From positions 62,001 to 126,000 of the forward strand of contig NZ_STGA01000045.1 in NCBI RefSeq assembly GCF_005222835.1: a stretch of 64,000 bases of DNA, written 5' to 3'. Below are positions 44,677 to 52,570 of this stretch, one piece after another (the first letter of the stretch is position 1; each line of letters starts with the position of its first letter). The notes under the pieces are model-generated. The model was not told the origin of the DNA. It did no database searches and was given only the letters and a program-made list of their open reading frames with translations. Origin of the DNA: Rhizobium sp. FKY42. GTDB lineage: Bacteria > Pseudomonadota > Alphaproteobacteria > Rhizobiales > Rhizobiaceae. A program made the position numbers and the translations under genes.

Positions 44677-44699
44677 GGCGCGGCGGCTGCCGCCGCGCC
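44677..44699 (-). terminator. Very strong hairpin between dctP and dctQ
   Basis: Perfect 10-bp arms GGCGCGGCGG / CCGCCGCGCC with a CTG loop, 7 bp after the dctP stop. No T run follows. It would protect the dctP message or reduce read-through to dctQM. Confidence 0.6.
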
Positions 44700-44706
44700 G
44701 AAGGCG

Positions 44707-45681
44707 TTACTTGATCGCGCGGATGGCGTCCCAATCAGCCTTTTCGTAACCGAAATCCTCGAGTTTGACCTTCTCGATGACGTTCTTCTGGAAATCAGCC
44801 TTATCGACTTCCGTGACCGTGATGCCCTTCTTCTTGAACTCGTCGACGAGTTCCTTCTCGCGAGCCTCGATCTTCTTGGTGCCACGCTCCGCTGCCTGTT
44901 GAGCCACTTCGGAGAAGATCTTCTTGTCCTCGTCGGACAGGCTGGTCCAAAGCTTCTTTGAGAAGAGCGTATTCAGGTGATCGACAATATGGCCGCTCAG
45001 GACGATGTTTTTCTGAACTTCGTAGAACTTCTTTGCTTCAATCGTCGTCAGCGGATTTTCCTGCGCATCGACGGTGCCATTTTGCAGGGCAAGATAAACT
45101 TCGGCGAAAGCAATCGGCGTCGTGTTTGCACCGCAGGCACGCGGCATTGCAAGGTAGGCAGGCACATCCGGAACACGCATCTTCACGCCCTGCAGATCCG
45201 CGCATTTGGAAATCGGCTTGTTGGATGTGGTGTGGCGCGTGCCGTAATAGGTGACGGCTGCGATGTGGTTGCCGGTCTTATCCTCGTAGCCCTTTGCCAG
45301 ACGCTTGAAGACGTCACTCTTGGTGTAGGCTATCAGGTGGTTCGCATCACGAAAAATGTAGGGATAATAGGTAACGCCGATCGGCTTGAAATCACGCGCA
45401 GCAAAGCTGGAGCCGGAGATGATGATATCGACCGTACCAAGTTTGAGGCCCTGGTTGATATCCGCTTCCTTGCCAAGCTGCGAAGCCGGGAAAACGTCGA
45501 TCTTGTAGCGACCGTTCGTCCGCTTTGCGATTTCCTGCGCCGCCCAGACGGATTCCGTGTGGAACGGCTCGGACGTTTCATACACATGCGCCCACTTGAG
45601 CGCCGTTTCAGCATGCGCTGAAAGGGTTGATGCCACGATGACTGCGGCAGCCCCCAGCAATGTCTTGAATCTCAGTTTCAT
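44707..45681 (-). CDS. dctP: TRAP transporter periplasmic binding protein, DctP
   Basis: 324 residues. Signal peptide MKLRFKTLLGAAAVIVASTL with cleavage after SAHA. DctP features: ALKWAHVYETSEPFHTESVW, FPASQLGKEADINQGLKLG, the carboxylate-binding arginine in CADLQGVKMRVPDVPAY, and AEVYLALQNGTVDAQENPLT. The arginine means a carboxylic acid ligand; uronate or aldonate is suggested by uxuAB and idnD. GGGAGG 5 bp upstream of the ATG. 55 bp after the GntR gene. Confidence 0.94.
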   Translation of the reverse strand: MKLRFKTLLGAAAVIVASTLSAHAETALKWAHVYETSEPFHTESVWAAQEIAKRTNGRYKIDVFPASQLGKEADINQGLKLGTVDIIISGSSFAARDFKPIGVTYYPYIFRDANHLIAYTKSDVFKRLAKGYEDKTGNHIAAVTYYGTRHTTSNKPISKCADLQGVKMRVPDVPAYLAMPRACGANTTPIAFAEVYLALQNGTVDAQENPLTTIEAKKFYEVQKNIVLSGHIVDHLNTLFSKKLWTSLSDEDKKIFSEVAQQAAERGTKKIEAREKELVDEFKKKGITVTEVDKADFQKNVIEKVKLEDFGYEKADWDAIRAIK

Positions 45682-45736
45682 TCTTTCCTCCCAAGTGAAA
45701 CCAGACCTATCGAACGACTGAACCGGAGCGGCTCAA

Positions 45737-46450
45737 TCATTTCTCCTTCGGTTGCTCCTCCCCGAAGCTTTCCGAGAATCTCTTTTGCGCCAATGTCAGA
45801 TGACTGCGCATTGCCTCGCGCGCGGCGGCAGGATCGCCCGTCGCCAGCGCATCGCGAATGATATGATGCTCCTCCAGTGCCGATTTCCAGGTATGTGGTC
45901 CCTCGAAATAGCTGGCAAGCTTGGTGAAGTAAGGCGACATGCGTGAATCGTAGATCAGCCCGGTGAAGTGTTTGAGGGCCGAATTTCCGATCATGTCTGC
46001 AATGGCCGTATGAAAATCACGATCGCAGCCAAGCGCTACGTCCGGTTCATCGAGTGAACGCGCCATACGCTGCAGCGTCGCATCGATCCGCTGAAGGCCT
46101 GATGGCGTAACGCGCCGCGCGGCCTCTTCAGCGATCGCGCTTTCGATAAGGCATCGCGCCTCCAAAATTTCCAGCGGACCTTCGGTGTCTTCCAGTTGGC
46201 GAAGCTCACCAGACCCTTGCGATCTCTGGTTGATATAAACACCCGATCCCATACGGATCTGTATGTGACCCTCAACCTCCAGGACGATCAGCGCTTCACG
46301 GACCGTCGGCCGAGAGACCGCAAAGCGCTCGGCAAGCTCACGCTCCGGCGGCAGACGTGTACCGGGCTTTAACTCACCGGCTTCTATCAGCGCGCGTATC
46401 TGTTCCGCGACCTGCCGATAAAGGCGGCGCGGCTCCAAAGCCACGAACAT
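45737..46450 (-). CDS. GntR-family (FadR subfamily) regulator of the uronate/TRAP operon
   Basis: 237 residues from the ATG at 46450, placed 6 bp after GGGGAGGG; the frame is open to 46486, where it would run into the operator. Winged helix at ~10-75 (RQVAEQIRALIEAGELKPGT, LPPERELAERFAVSRPTVRE, IRMGSGVYI), FCD domain after (DRDFHTAIADMIGNSALKH). First gene of the operon. The clear palindrome at 46488-46504 in its leader suggests autoregulation, resembling UxuR/ExuR-type control by a uronate or KDG-path intermediate. Confidence 0.92.
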   Translation of the reverse strand: MFVALEPRRLYRQVAEQIRALIEAGELKPGTRLPPERELAERFAVSRPTVREALIVLEVEGHIQIRMGSGVYINQRSQGSGELRQLEDTEGPLEILEARCLIESAIAEEAARRVTPSGLQRIDATLQRMARSLDEPDVALGCDRDFHTAIADMIGNSALKHFTGLIYDSRMSPYFTKLASYFEGPHTWKSALEEHHIIRDALATGDPAAAREAMRSHLTLAQKRFSESFGEEQPKEK

Positions 46451-46487
46451 TGAGCCCTCCCCGCGCGCCCTCTCCCGACGCGCCATC

Positions 46488-46504
46488 GGTCAGATTGTCT
46501 GACC
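46488..46504. promoter_or_regulatory. Palindromic operator upstream of the GntR-TRAP-uxu operon
   Basis: GGTCAGA-TTG-TCTGACC, perfect 7-bp arms; read on the minus strand TTGGTCAGACAATCTGACCGA contains the FadR-subfamily pattern TnGT...ACnA. Located 38 bp upstream of the GntR start. Confidence 0.75.
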
Positions 46505-46559
46505 AATTTCCACTATGGGTTAATTCCTGCAGGTGTCAAGCGGGAAAGTTAAGGAGATG

Positions 46560-47642
46560 CTAAGAGGCAGGAGCATCGATCGGACTTGGCAATCTGACAC
46601 CGTATTCCTCTGCGAGAGCGCTGAATGCATGAGACGTGGCCGGATCAAGTTGAACGCCTGCGGCCTCTCGCTCCCGCGCGACACGCCATTCGCGATCGCC
46701 CGGCGCCATGACTTCGCCACCCTCTCGCGGACGCGATCCACGCAACTGTTCCAGATATCTCTGCATTCCTGCGTCGAACGTCGCTCGATCCACGAAGGCT
46801 TCCGGCTTCAGTGCCAGCACGAAAGCACCCATTTCTCTAGGCGCTGCAAAATCCGGTCCACCCATCGGAGCGATGTCGAACGAGAGGCGCATGCCGGACA
46901 GAACGGCACTGAAGATTTCGGCAACACCTGCCAGTGCAGCCCCTTTGAACCCGAAAGCCGCACCGAGCGGCGCCAGCATTTCAGTTGCGTTCGCGTCCGT
47001 CGTATCAACACCATTATCATCCGACGCGACCGCTGGCGGCAGGGGCAGGCCGAGGCTGCGGTAAAGAAGAACGCGATTAAAGGGAACAGCGCTCGTTGCC
47101 ATGTCCAACAGCCAGGGCGCATCTCCAGAGACGGGAACCGCGACACTGATCGGGTTCGTGCCGTGAAAGCGCTCAGCACCGTCATGCAAGCGGACAAAAC
47201 TATCGGAGTTACAGAACGTGATGCCAACAAAGCCTTTCTCGGCCGCATGAAGCGAATAGGCGCCTGCCGGACCGAAGTGCGATGTATTGCGGATGGCAAC
47301 GGCGCCGATCCCGAATTGACCGGCAAGATCTATTGCAAGGTCCATTGCCTCGTATGCGGCCAACGCGCCATGAGCATGGTCGGCGTCCAAAGAAGCCACC
47401 GCACCGAAACGTTTTGCGACCTTCAAATCGGGCGCCTTATTGACCCGTCCGCCATTCAGGACCTGCACATAGTGGGGTAGCAGCCGTATGCCGTGGCTAT
47501 CCACGCCAAACCGCGCTCCATGCATCATGGCGCGCGTGGCGGCCTTTGATGTCGGCTGATCGGCACCCACGGCCAACAGGATGTCGAACGTAAATCGCTC
47601 AACTTCAGCCAGCGTCAGTCGGGGTTCGATGTTGTGGTCCAA
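46560..47642 (-). CDS. Malate/L-lactate dehydrogenase (Ldh2) family oxidoreductase
   Basis: 360 residues from a TTG at 47642 (reading LDHNIEPRLTLAEVERFTFD), with GGAAGAG upstream. No ATG lies at the front of the frame, and the open frame to 47720 would place the inverted repeat 47661-47686 inside the gene, so a start near 47642 is preferred. Family marks: SHGIRLLPHYVQVLNGG with the catalytic histidine, NTSHFGPAGAYSLHAAEKG, NPISVAVPV, and GAALAGVAEIFSAVLSG. These NAD(P)H enzymes reduce 2-keto acids (malate, 2,3-diketogulonate, ureidoglycolate, pyrroline-carboxylate types). Substrate unknown; the neighbours suggest a keto sugar acid. Confidence 0.82.
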   Translation of the reverse strand: MDHNIEPRLTLAEVERFTFDILLAVGADQPTSKAATRAMMHGARFGVDSHGIRLLPHYVQVLNGGRVNKAPDLKVAKRFGAVASLDADHAHGALAAYEAMDLAIDLAGQFGIGAVAIRNTSHFGPAGAYSLHAAEKGFVGITFCNSDSFVRLHDGAERFHGTNPISVAVPVSGDAPWLLDMATSAVPFNRVLLYRSLGLPLPPAVASDDNGVDTTDANATEMLAPLGAAFGFKGAALAGVAEIFSAVLSGMRLSFDIAPMGGPDFAAPREMGAFVLALKPEAFVDRATFDAGMQRYLEQLRGSRPREGGEVMAPGDREWRVAREREAAGVQLDPATSHAFSALAEEYGVRLPSPIDAPAS

Positions 47643-47660
47643 GAGATCATCTCTTCCATA

Positions 47661-47686
47661 AACGTCTAATGCACACACTAGACGTT
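47661..47686. promoter_or_regulatory. Inverted repeat between the Ldh2-type gene and the double-HTH regulator
   Basis: AACGTCTA and TAGACGTT, perfect 8-bp arms with a 10-bp spacer, about 20 bp upstream of the proposed TTG start and ~40 bp from the divergent regulator start. Good candidate binding site for that regulator. Confidence 0.65.
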
Positions 47687-47723
47687 TCAAATTATATGTG
47701 CAATCCCTTATAGCCACCAATCA

Positions 47724-48710
47724 ATGGGAAATCGCCGCCACCTCATGCAAACAATCAATCGTGTCCCGAAACTGTACCGACAGGCGTATGACGTGCTGGT
47801 CCGCGACATCCGTTCCGGGGCATATCAACGTGGGATGCGGCTGAGCGAAACCCAGATTGCCGAGCGCTTCAGCATAAGCCGGGCTCCAGCGAGGCAGGCA
47901 CTTTATGAGCTCGAGCGGGACGGCTTAGTGCGCAAGGGCGAAGGCCGGGGATACGAGGTTAGCGACTGCGACAGACTGGGCCATTCTCAGCTTGTAGCAG
48001 AGCTGCCTCTTGCAGAAGTCGAACCCCGATCAAGCTGGGAACTCATCTATCCGGAAGTAGAGCTGGAGATCGTCTCGCGCACGGCGCTTGCCAGCTGGCG
48101 GATCAACGAGGCTGTGCTTGCTCGCCACTACGGGGTCAGCCGTACCGTAGCGCGTGATGTAGTTGCTCGTTTGCAAGAACGTGGCATTGTTCGCAAGGAG
48201 ACCAGCGGACGCTGGTTTGCACCTGCGCTAGCGGCCCAGCATACCGAAGAACTGTTCGAACTGCGCTGGGTTCTGGAACCGCTGGCGCTGCAGAAGGCTG
48301 TTCCGCACCTGCCAGAAGGCTTTCTGGCGACACTGCGCGCCAACCTCGAGGCGGCTATGGCAGCGAGGGAAGTCAAAAGCGAACAGCTCGACATTCTCGA
48401 ACAGGAAATGCATGTGGATCTGTTAGGCCATTGCGGCAACCAAGCCCTTTTACGGGCAGTTAGCCTGCCGCAGTCATTGCTTGTTGCTCACCATTTTCTC
48501 TACCGCCAGACAACCCACCTGTTCGAGACGGAACCATTCCTTCCAGAACATCTGTGCATCATCAGTCATCTTGAACGGTGCGATGTTCCGGCAGCTTGCG
48601 AGGCGCTCGTTCATCACCTTCAGGTTTCCCGCCAACGAGCCATGCTGCGCATTGAAGCCGTGGCTAACAGCATTACGCCTGCCGCACTGCCTTATCTTGC
48701 GCAGCTATAG
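47724..48710 (+). CDS. GntR-like regulator with two winged-helix domains and an FCD-type domain
   Basis: 328 residues (a second ATG at 47745 is possible). First winged helix ~15-80: [20 protein letters not shown] with [18 protein letters not shown] second complete one at ~105-168: [20 protein letters not shown] with [18 protein letters not shown]. Then a helical FCD-like ligand domain ([38 protein letters not shown]). Ordinary FadR-type proteins have a single DNA-binding domain and ~230 residues, so this duplication is unusual. Divergent from the Ldh2-type gene and 35 bp upstream of the second enolase-superfamily gene; it probably controls both. Confidence 0.88.
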   Translation: MGNRRHLMQTINRVPKLYRQAYDVLVRDIRSGAYQRGMRLSETQIAERFSISRAPARQALYELERDGLVRKGEGRGYEVSDCDRLGHSQLVAELPLAEVEPRSSWELIYPEVELEIVSRTALASWRINEAVLARHYGVSRTVARDVVARLQERGIVRKETSGRWFAPALAAQHTEELFELRWVLEPLALQKAVPHLPEGFLATLRANLEAAMAAREVKSEQLDILEQEMHVDLLGHCGNQALLRAVSLPQSLLVAHHFLYRQTTHLFETEPFLPEHLCIISHLERCDVPAACEALVHHLQVSRQRAMLRIEAVANSITPAALPYLAQL

Positions 48711-48745
48711 CGGTAGCCATTCGATATCCTGGAGGAGGATCCGCA

Positions 48746-49864
48746 ATGAAAATCACTGCCGTCGAACCGTTCATTCTGCATTTGCCGCTCACATCGGATT
48801 CCATTTCCGACTCCACCCATAGCATCACGCACTGGGGTGTGGTCGGGGCAAAAATCACCACGGCCGACGGGCTTGAAGGCTATGGCTTCACCGGCACACA
48901 CGCGCATCTGGCCTCAGACAGGTTGATCACCGCGTGCATTCGCGATTGCTATACGCCGCTGCTGCTGGGAGAGGACGCGGCGGACCATCAACGTCTGTGG
49001 ACCAAGCTCGCGCGCTACCCTGCCCTGCAATGGGTGGGACGGGCAGGCATTACGCATCTGGCACTTGCCGCCGTTGATGTTGCGCTATGGGATATCGCGG
49101 CCAAAAGAGCGGGCGTTCCGCTCTGGTCGCTGCTGGGCGGCGCCAGAACGGAAAAGCTGGAGGCCTATAACACGGATATTGGCTGGATTTCTTTTTCGAA
49201 GGAGGCGTTGATTGCCGGCTCGGCGCGCGCTGTGGAAGAAGAGGGCTTTACCCGCATCAAGATCAAGGTCGGACATGATGATCCGAACGTCGATGTTGAA
49301 CGGCTTGCGGCCGTGCGCGCCCGTTTGGGGAATAGCATTCGTATCGCCATCGATGCGAACGGGCGCTGGGACCTGCCCACCTGCCAGCGGTTTTGCGCAC
49401 GGGCTGAAGGGCTGGATATCTACTGGTTCGAAGAGCCCATGTGGTATGACGATATTGCCAGCCATGCAGCTCTCGCCCGCAATACACCAATCCCCGTCGC
49501 ATTGGGCGAACAGCTTTACACCGTGGATGCCTTTCGCAGCTTCATCAATGCGGGAGCGGTTCATTATGTGCAGCCGGATGTGACCCGTTTGGGCGGCATT
49601 ACCGAATACATCCAGGTCGCCGATCTGGCGCTTGCAAACCGTTTGCCGGTCGTACCCCACGCCGGTGAGATGAGCCAGGTGCATGTGCATCTTAGCTACT
49701 GGCACCCGGCCTCCATGATCCTGGAATATATTCCATGGATCAAGGACCATTTCCATGAACCCGCCCACGTGAAGGACGGCGTTTTCCTGCGTCCGCAACA
49801 GCCGGGGGCAAGCACGACACCCTTGGCCGAAAGCGTCCAGCGCTACGGTAAATCGCTTTCCTGA
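48746..49864 (+). CDS. Mandelate racemase/enolase superfamily sugar-acid dehydratase
   Basis: 372 residues. Unlike the paralogue at 28213 it keeps the base motif KIK (K172, K174 in RIKIKVG); other active-site residues are D203/N205 in IDANGRWD, E229 in FEEPMW, E255 in LGEQLY and H305 in [10 protein letters not shown] placement fits the mandelate-racemase group of acid-sugar dehydratases, which includes talarate/galactarate, lyxonate and rhamnonate enzymes. Exact substrate unknown. GGAGGAGG lies ~8 bp before the ATG. Probably in one transcript with the regulator; convergent to the hydrolase gene 4 bp beyond. Confidence 0.87.
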   Translation: MKITAVEPFILHLPLTSDSISDSTHSITHWGVVGAKITTADGLEGYGFTGTHAHLASDRLITACIRDCYTPLLLGEDAADHQRLWTKLARYPALQWVGRAGITHLALAAVDVALWDIAAKRAGVPLWSLLGGARTEKLEAYNTDIGWISFSKEALIAGSARAVEEEGFTRIKIKVGHDDPNVDVERLAAVRARLGNSIRIAIDANGRWDLPTCQRFCARAEGLDIYWFEEPMWYDDIASHAALARNTPIPVALGEQLYTVDAFRSFINAGAVHYVQPDVTRLGGITEYIQVADLALANRLPVVPHAGEMSQVHVHLSYWHPASMILEYIPWIKDHFHEPAHVKDGVFLRPQQPGASTTPLAESVQRYGKSLS

Positions 49865-49868
49865 GCGA

Positions 49869-50906
49869 TCAACGGGCGGGGAGCTGCAAGTCCCCGCCTT
49901 CGGCTTCCTGCATCATCAGCGCAAGCAGCTCGCGCGGTACATCATCCAAACCGGCATATTTCCAATGCGGGTTGCGATCCTTGTCTACAATGACGGCGCG
50001 AATGCCTTCAATGAAATCGCCATGCTCCAGAACGCGAGAAACGAAGCGATATTCATTACGAATGCCGATTTCCAACGTATGTGCATCGCGAATGGCTTTC
50101 AGTGTTGCCTGAAGCGAGATGGGGGAACCACGGCGAATAGCTTCCAGCGCCTTCACGGCCCATTCGGATGACAGTTCGCGCAGATGATCGACGATATCGT
50201 GGACGGTCTCCCCGCTGAACGCACGATCGATTTCCGCCTGCCTTCCAGCAAGAACCGATGTTGGCGGCGAAGAAGAGAATTCGGCAATTGCTGCCGCATC
50301 GCCTGTATCTATCAGCCGGGCCTTCAGAGCCACCAGTTTTTCTCGCTCAACATAATGATCCGCGAAATTGGCATAGATTGCATCCGCGCCGTTCATGCGC
50401 GTCCCAGTCAGCCCCAAGAATTCGCCCAAATGGCCAGGAGCCTGATGCAGCAAATAAGTGCCACCCACATCGGTGATCAGGCCGATGCTGCATTCCGGCA
50501 TGGCAACGACAGAGTTATCGGTTACGATACGATGCGAGCCATGGACAGAAAGGCCCACACCGCCGCCCATCACGATACCATCCATGAAGGCGACGTAAGG
50601 CTTAGGATAGCTCGCAATCATCGCATTCAGGCGATACTCCTCCCGCCAGAAGGCGTTTCCGGCATCAAAACGACCGGCTCGCCCATGCTCGTACATGGCC
50701 GACAGATCGCCACCGGCAGAGAAAGCTCGTTCACTATCGGAATCCACCATGACCAGAGAGATAGACGGGTCACTTGCCCAACGCCCCAGTGCTTCCGTCA
50801 TCCCGGCGACGATAGCTTCGTTGACTGCATTCAGCACCTTGGGACGCGTCAGCGTGATATAGCCGACACGACCTTCGACGCGGATGATAAGATCGGAATT
50901 GCTCAT
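49869..50906 (-). CDS. 3-hydroxyisobutyryl-CoA hydrolase
   Basis: 345 residues, longer than simple crotonases, as HIBCH proteins are. Oxyanion-hole segments AFSAGGDLSAMYE and FMDGIVMGGGVGLSV; the specific block MPECSIGLITDVGGTYLL carries the catalytic glutamate and aspartate; LGLTGTRMNGADAIYANFAD follows. It releases CoA from 3-hydroxyisobutyryl-CoA in valine degradation; the free acid is then the substrate of MmsB (19023-19901). Last gene of the large minus-strand cluster, 24 bp after the methylglutaconyl-CoA hydratase gene. Confidence 0.92.
   Translation of the reverse strand: MSNSDLIIRVEGRVGYITLTRPKVLNAVNEAIVAGMTEALGRWASDPSISLVMVDSDSERAFSAGGDLSAMYEHGRAGRFDAGNAFWREEYRLNAMIASYPKPYVAFMDGIVMGGGVGLSVHGSHRIVTDNSVVAMPECSIGLITDVGGTYLLHQAPGHLGEFLGLTGTRMNGADAIYANFADHYVEREKLVALKARLIDTGDAAAIAEFSSSPPTSVLAGRQAEIDRAFSGETVHDIVDHLRELSSEWAVKALEAIRRGSPISLQATLKAIRDAHTLEIGIRNEYRFVSRVLEHGDFIEGIRAVIVDKDRNPHWKYAGLDDVPRELLALMMQEAEGGDLQLPAR
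49875..49898. terminator. Hairpin at the convergence of the MR/MLE and HIBCH genes
   Basis: GGCGGGGA / TCCCCGCC arms with an 8-nt loop, lying over the last codons of the hydrolase gene and 11 bp after the plus-strand stop. GC-rich but without a T run; may serve as a terminator for the plus-strand transcript. Confidence 0.45.
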
Positions 50907-50930
50907 GCCGGATATCCTGTCATGACGGAT

Positions 50931-51716
50931 TTAATTGTGGTCCCAACGGGGTTTACGCTTTTCGAAAAAGGCGGCAATGCCTTCTTTAGCCTCATCCTGC
51001 TCCCAGACATCGGCAAGCGCGGTGATGCTTTCCTCAATCCGGTCAGCGTCGAGCGAACGGGAGAGAGAACGCGCCAATGCTTTTGCAGAAGCGACAGCTC
51101 CCGGTGCCGTGGCGAGATAATATTCCGCCTCGGCCAAGGCTTCCCTCATCAAAACGTCCGCGCTGACGACCCGCGAAATGATGCCGAGTTCAACGGCTTC
51201 TAGGGTGGAAAACCGCTTTGCCGACATGAACACGCGGCGCGCGCGCCCCTCGCCCATGCGCGCCAGCATATAGGGACCGATGGTCGCGGGAATGATGCCC
51301 AGCTTCGTTTCGGTCAGACCGAATAAAGTTTCCGGCGTTGCGAGCGCCAGATCGCATGCGCAGGCCATGCCAACGCCGCCACCGAAAGCGCTGCCGTGGA
51401 TTGCGCCGATCAGCGGCTGTGGCAGCGAATTCAAAGCGCCGAGCATATTCGCCAGTTTGCGCGCTTCCGCGATGCGCGTCTGCCGGTCTGCCTGCATTTG
51501 CTCGCGCATCCAGTCCAGATCACCGCCAGCACAGAAGGCCGCCCCCTCGCCAGAGAGAATGACGGCGCGCCAATCGCGCCGCTCCTGCGCACGTGCGGCA
51601 AACGCCGTCAGCTCCGCGATCATCTGCCCCGAAAGCGCATTGCGCTTTTCCGGCCTGCTCAGCCGAAGCTGGACGATGCCGCGGGAATCGACCTCTACCT
51701 TGATCGTCTCTGTCAT
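50931..51716 (-). CDS. liuC: Methylglutaconyl-CoA hydratase (enoyl-CoA hydratase family)
   Basis: 261 residues. Crotonase motifs RLSRPEKRNALSGQMIAEL, AFCAGGDLDWMREQ and IHGSAFGGGVGMACACDLAL, then LTETKLGIIPATIGPYMLAR. The AxIGPYVL-type segment and the place beside HMG-CoA lyase and the carboxylase genes point to 3-methylglutaconyl-CoA as substrate in leucine degradation. Overlaps liuE by 4 bp. Confidence 0.9.
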   Translation of the reverse strand: MTETIKVEVDSRGIVQLRLSRPEKRNALSGQMIAELTAFAARAQERRDWRAVILSGEGAAFCAGGDLDWMREQMQADRQTRIAEARKLANMLGALNSLPQPLIGAIHGSAFGGGVGMACACDLALATPETLFGLTETKLGIIPATIGPYMLARMGEGRARRVFMSAKRFSTLEAVELGIISRVVSADVLMREALAEAEYYLATAPGAVASAKALARSLSRSLDADRIEESITALADVWEQDEAKEGIAAFFEKRKPRWDHN

Positions 51717-52570
51717 GCCGCGCTCCTCAAGGTTCTGGCGAAGGCCGCCGCCTCGTCGAGAGCGCTCAGATCGAGACCGGTTTCAAATCCATTGCTCGCC
51801 AGATGCCGCGCCAAGGCTTCCGTTGCAACATTGCCTGCAGCCCCCGGTGCGTAGGGACAACCACCGAGCCCCCCAACCGATGCGTCAAACACGCGCAACC
51901 CCTTTTCCAGCGCCACATCTACATTCTGAAGCGCCAGACCCGACGTATCATGAAAATGCCCCGCCAGCTTTTGAACCGGAACCACATCCAGCACAGCCTC
52001 CAGCATGGCTGCCACTGCTTGCGGCGTTCCGCGCCCCAGTGTCTCGCCAAGTGAGATTTCATGGCAACCAAGCGCCGCGAGCTCTACGGCGACTTTGGCA
52101 ACCTGAAGCGGCTCAACCTTTCCATCGAACGGACAATCGGTGACGACGGATACATAGCCGCGCAACCGCAGCCTATCACCAAGGGCTGTCTCGGCCACTG
52201 GCTTCAAGCGTTCGAGACTTTCGGCAGTGGATGCGTTAAGGTTGGCGCGGCTGAAGCCTTCCGATGCCGATACGAAGATTGCCACCTCATCAGCACCGGC
52301 CAGCTTTGCTGCCTCGTATCCCTTCAAATTCGGTGCAAGCACAGCATAGGAAAGACCGGCGCGACGTGGAACCTTCGCCATCACCTCAGCCGCATCTGCC
52401 ATTTGCGGTACCCATTTGGGGCTGACGAAACTGGTGGCCTCAATACGGCGAAACCCGCAGCGGCTTAATTTTTCGATCAGAGCCAGCTTATCAACGGTCG
52501 GGATAACCCTCTTCTCGTTCTGCAGCCCGTCGCGCGGACCGACCTCATAGAGTTCAACGAATTCAGCCAT
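51713..52570 (-). CDS. liuE: Hydroxymethylglutaryl-CoA lyase
   Basis: 285 residues from the ATG at 52570 (MAEFVELYEVGPRDGLQNE); the frame runs further into the carboxylase gene, which it overlaps by 8 bp. Metal/substrate region EVGPRDGLQNE, FRRIEATSFVSPKWVPQMAD, GHFHDTSGLALQNVDVALEK, and the catalytic cysteine loop GGLGGCPYAPGAAGNVATE. Splits HMG-CoA to acetyl-CoA and acetoacetate, the last step of leucine breakdown. Confidence 0.95.
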   Translation of the reverse strand: MAEFVELYEVGPRDGLQNEKRVIPTVDKLALIEKLSRCGFRRIEATSFVSPKWVPQMADAAEVMAKVPRRAGLSYAVLAPNLKGYEAAKLAGADEVAIFVSASEGFSRANLNASTAESLERLKPVAETALGDRLRLRGYVSVVTDCPFDGKVEPLQVAKVAVELAALGCHEISLGETLGRGTPQAVAAMLEAVLDVVPVQKLAGHFHDTSGLALQNVDVALEKGLRVFDASVGGLGGCPYAPGAAGNVATEALARHLASNGFETGLDLSALDEAAAFARTLRSAA

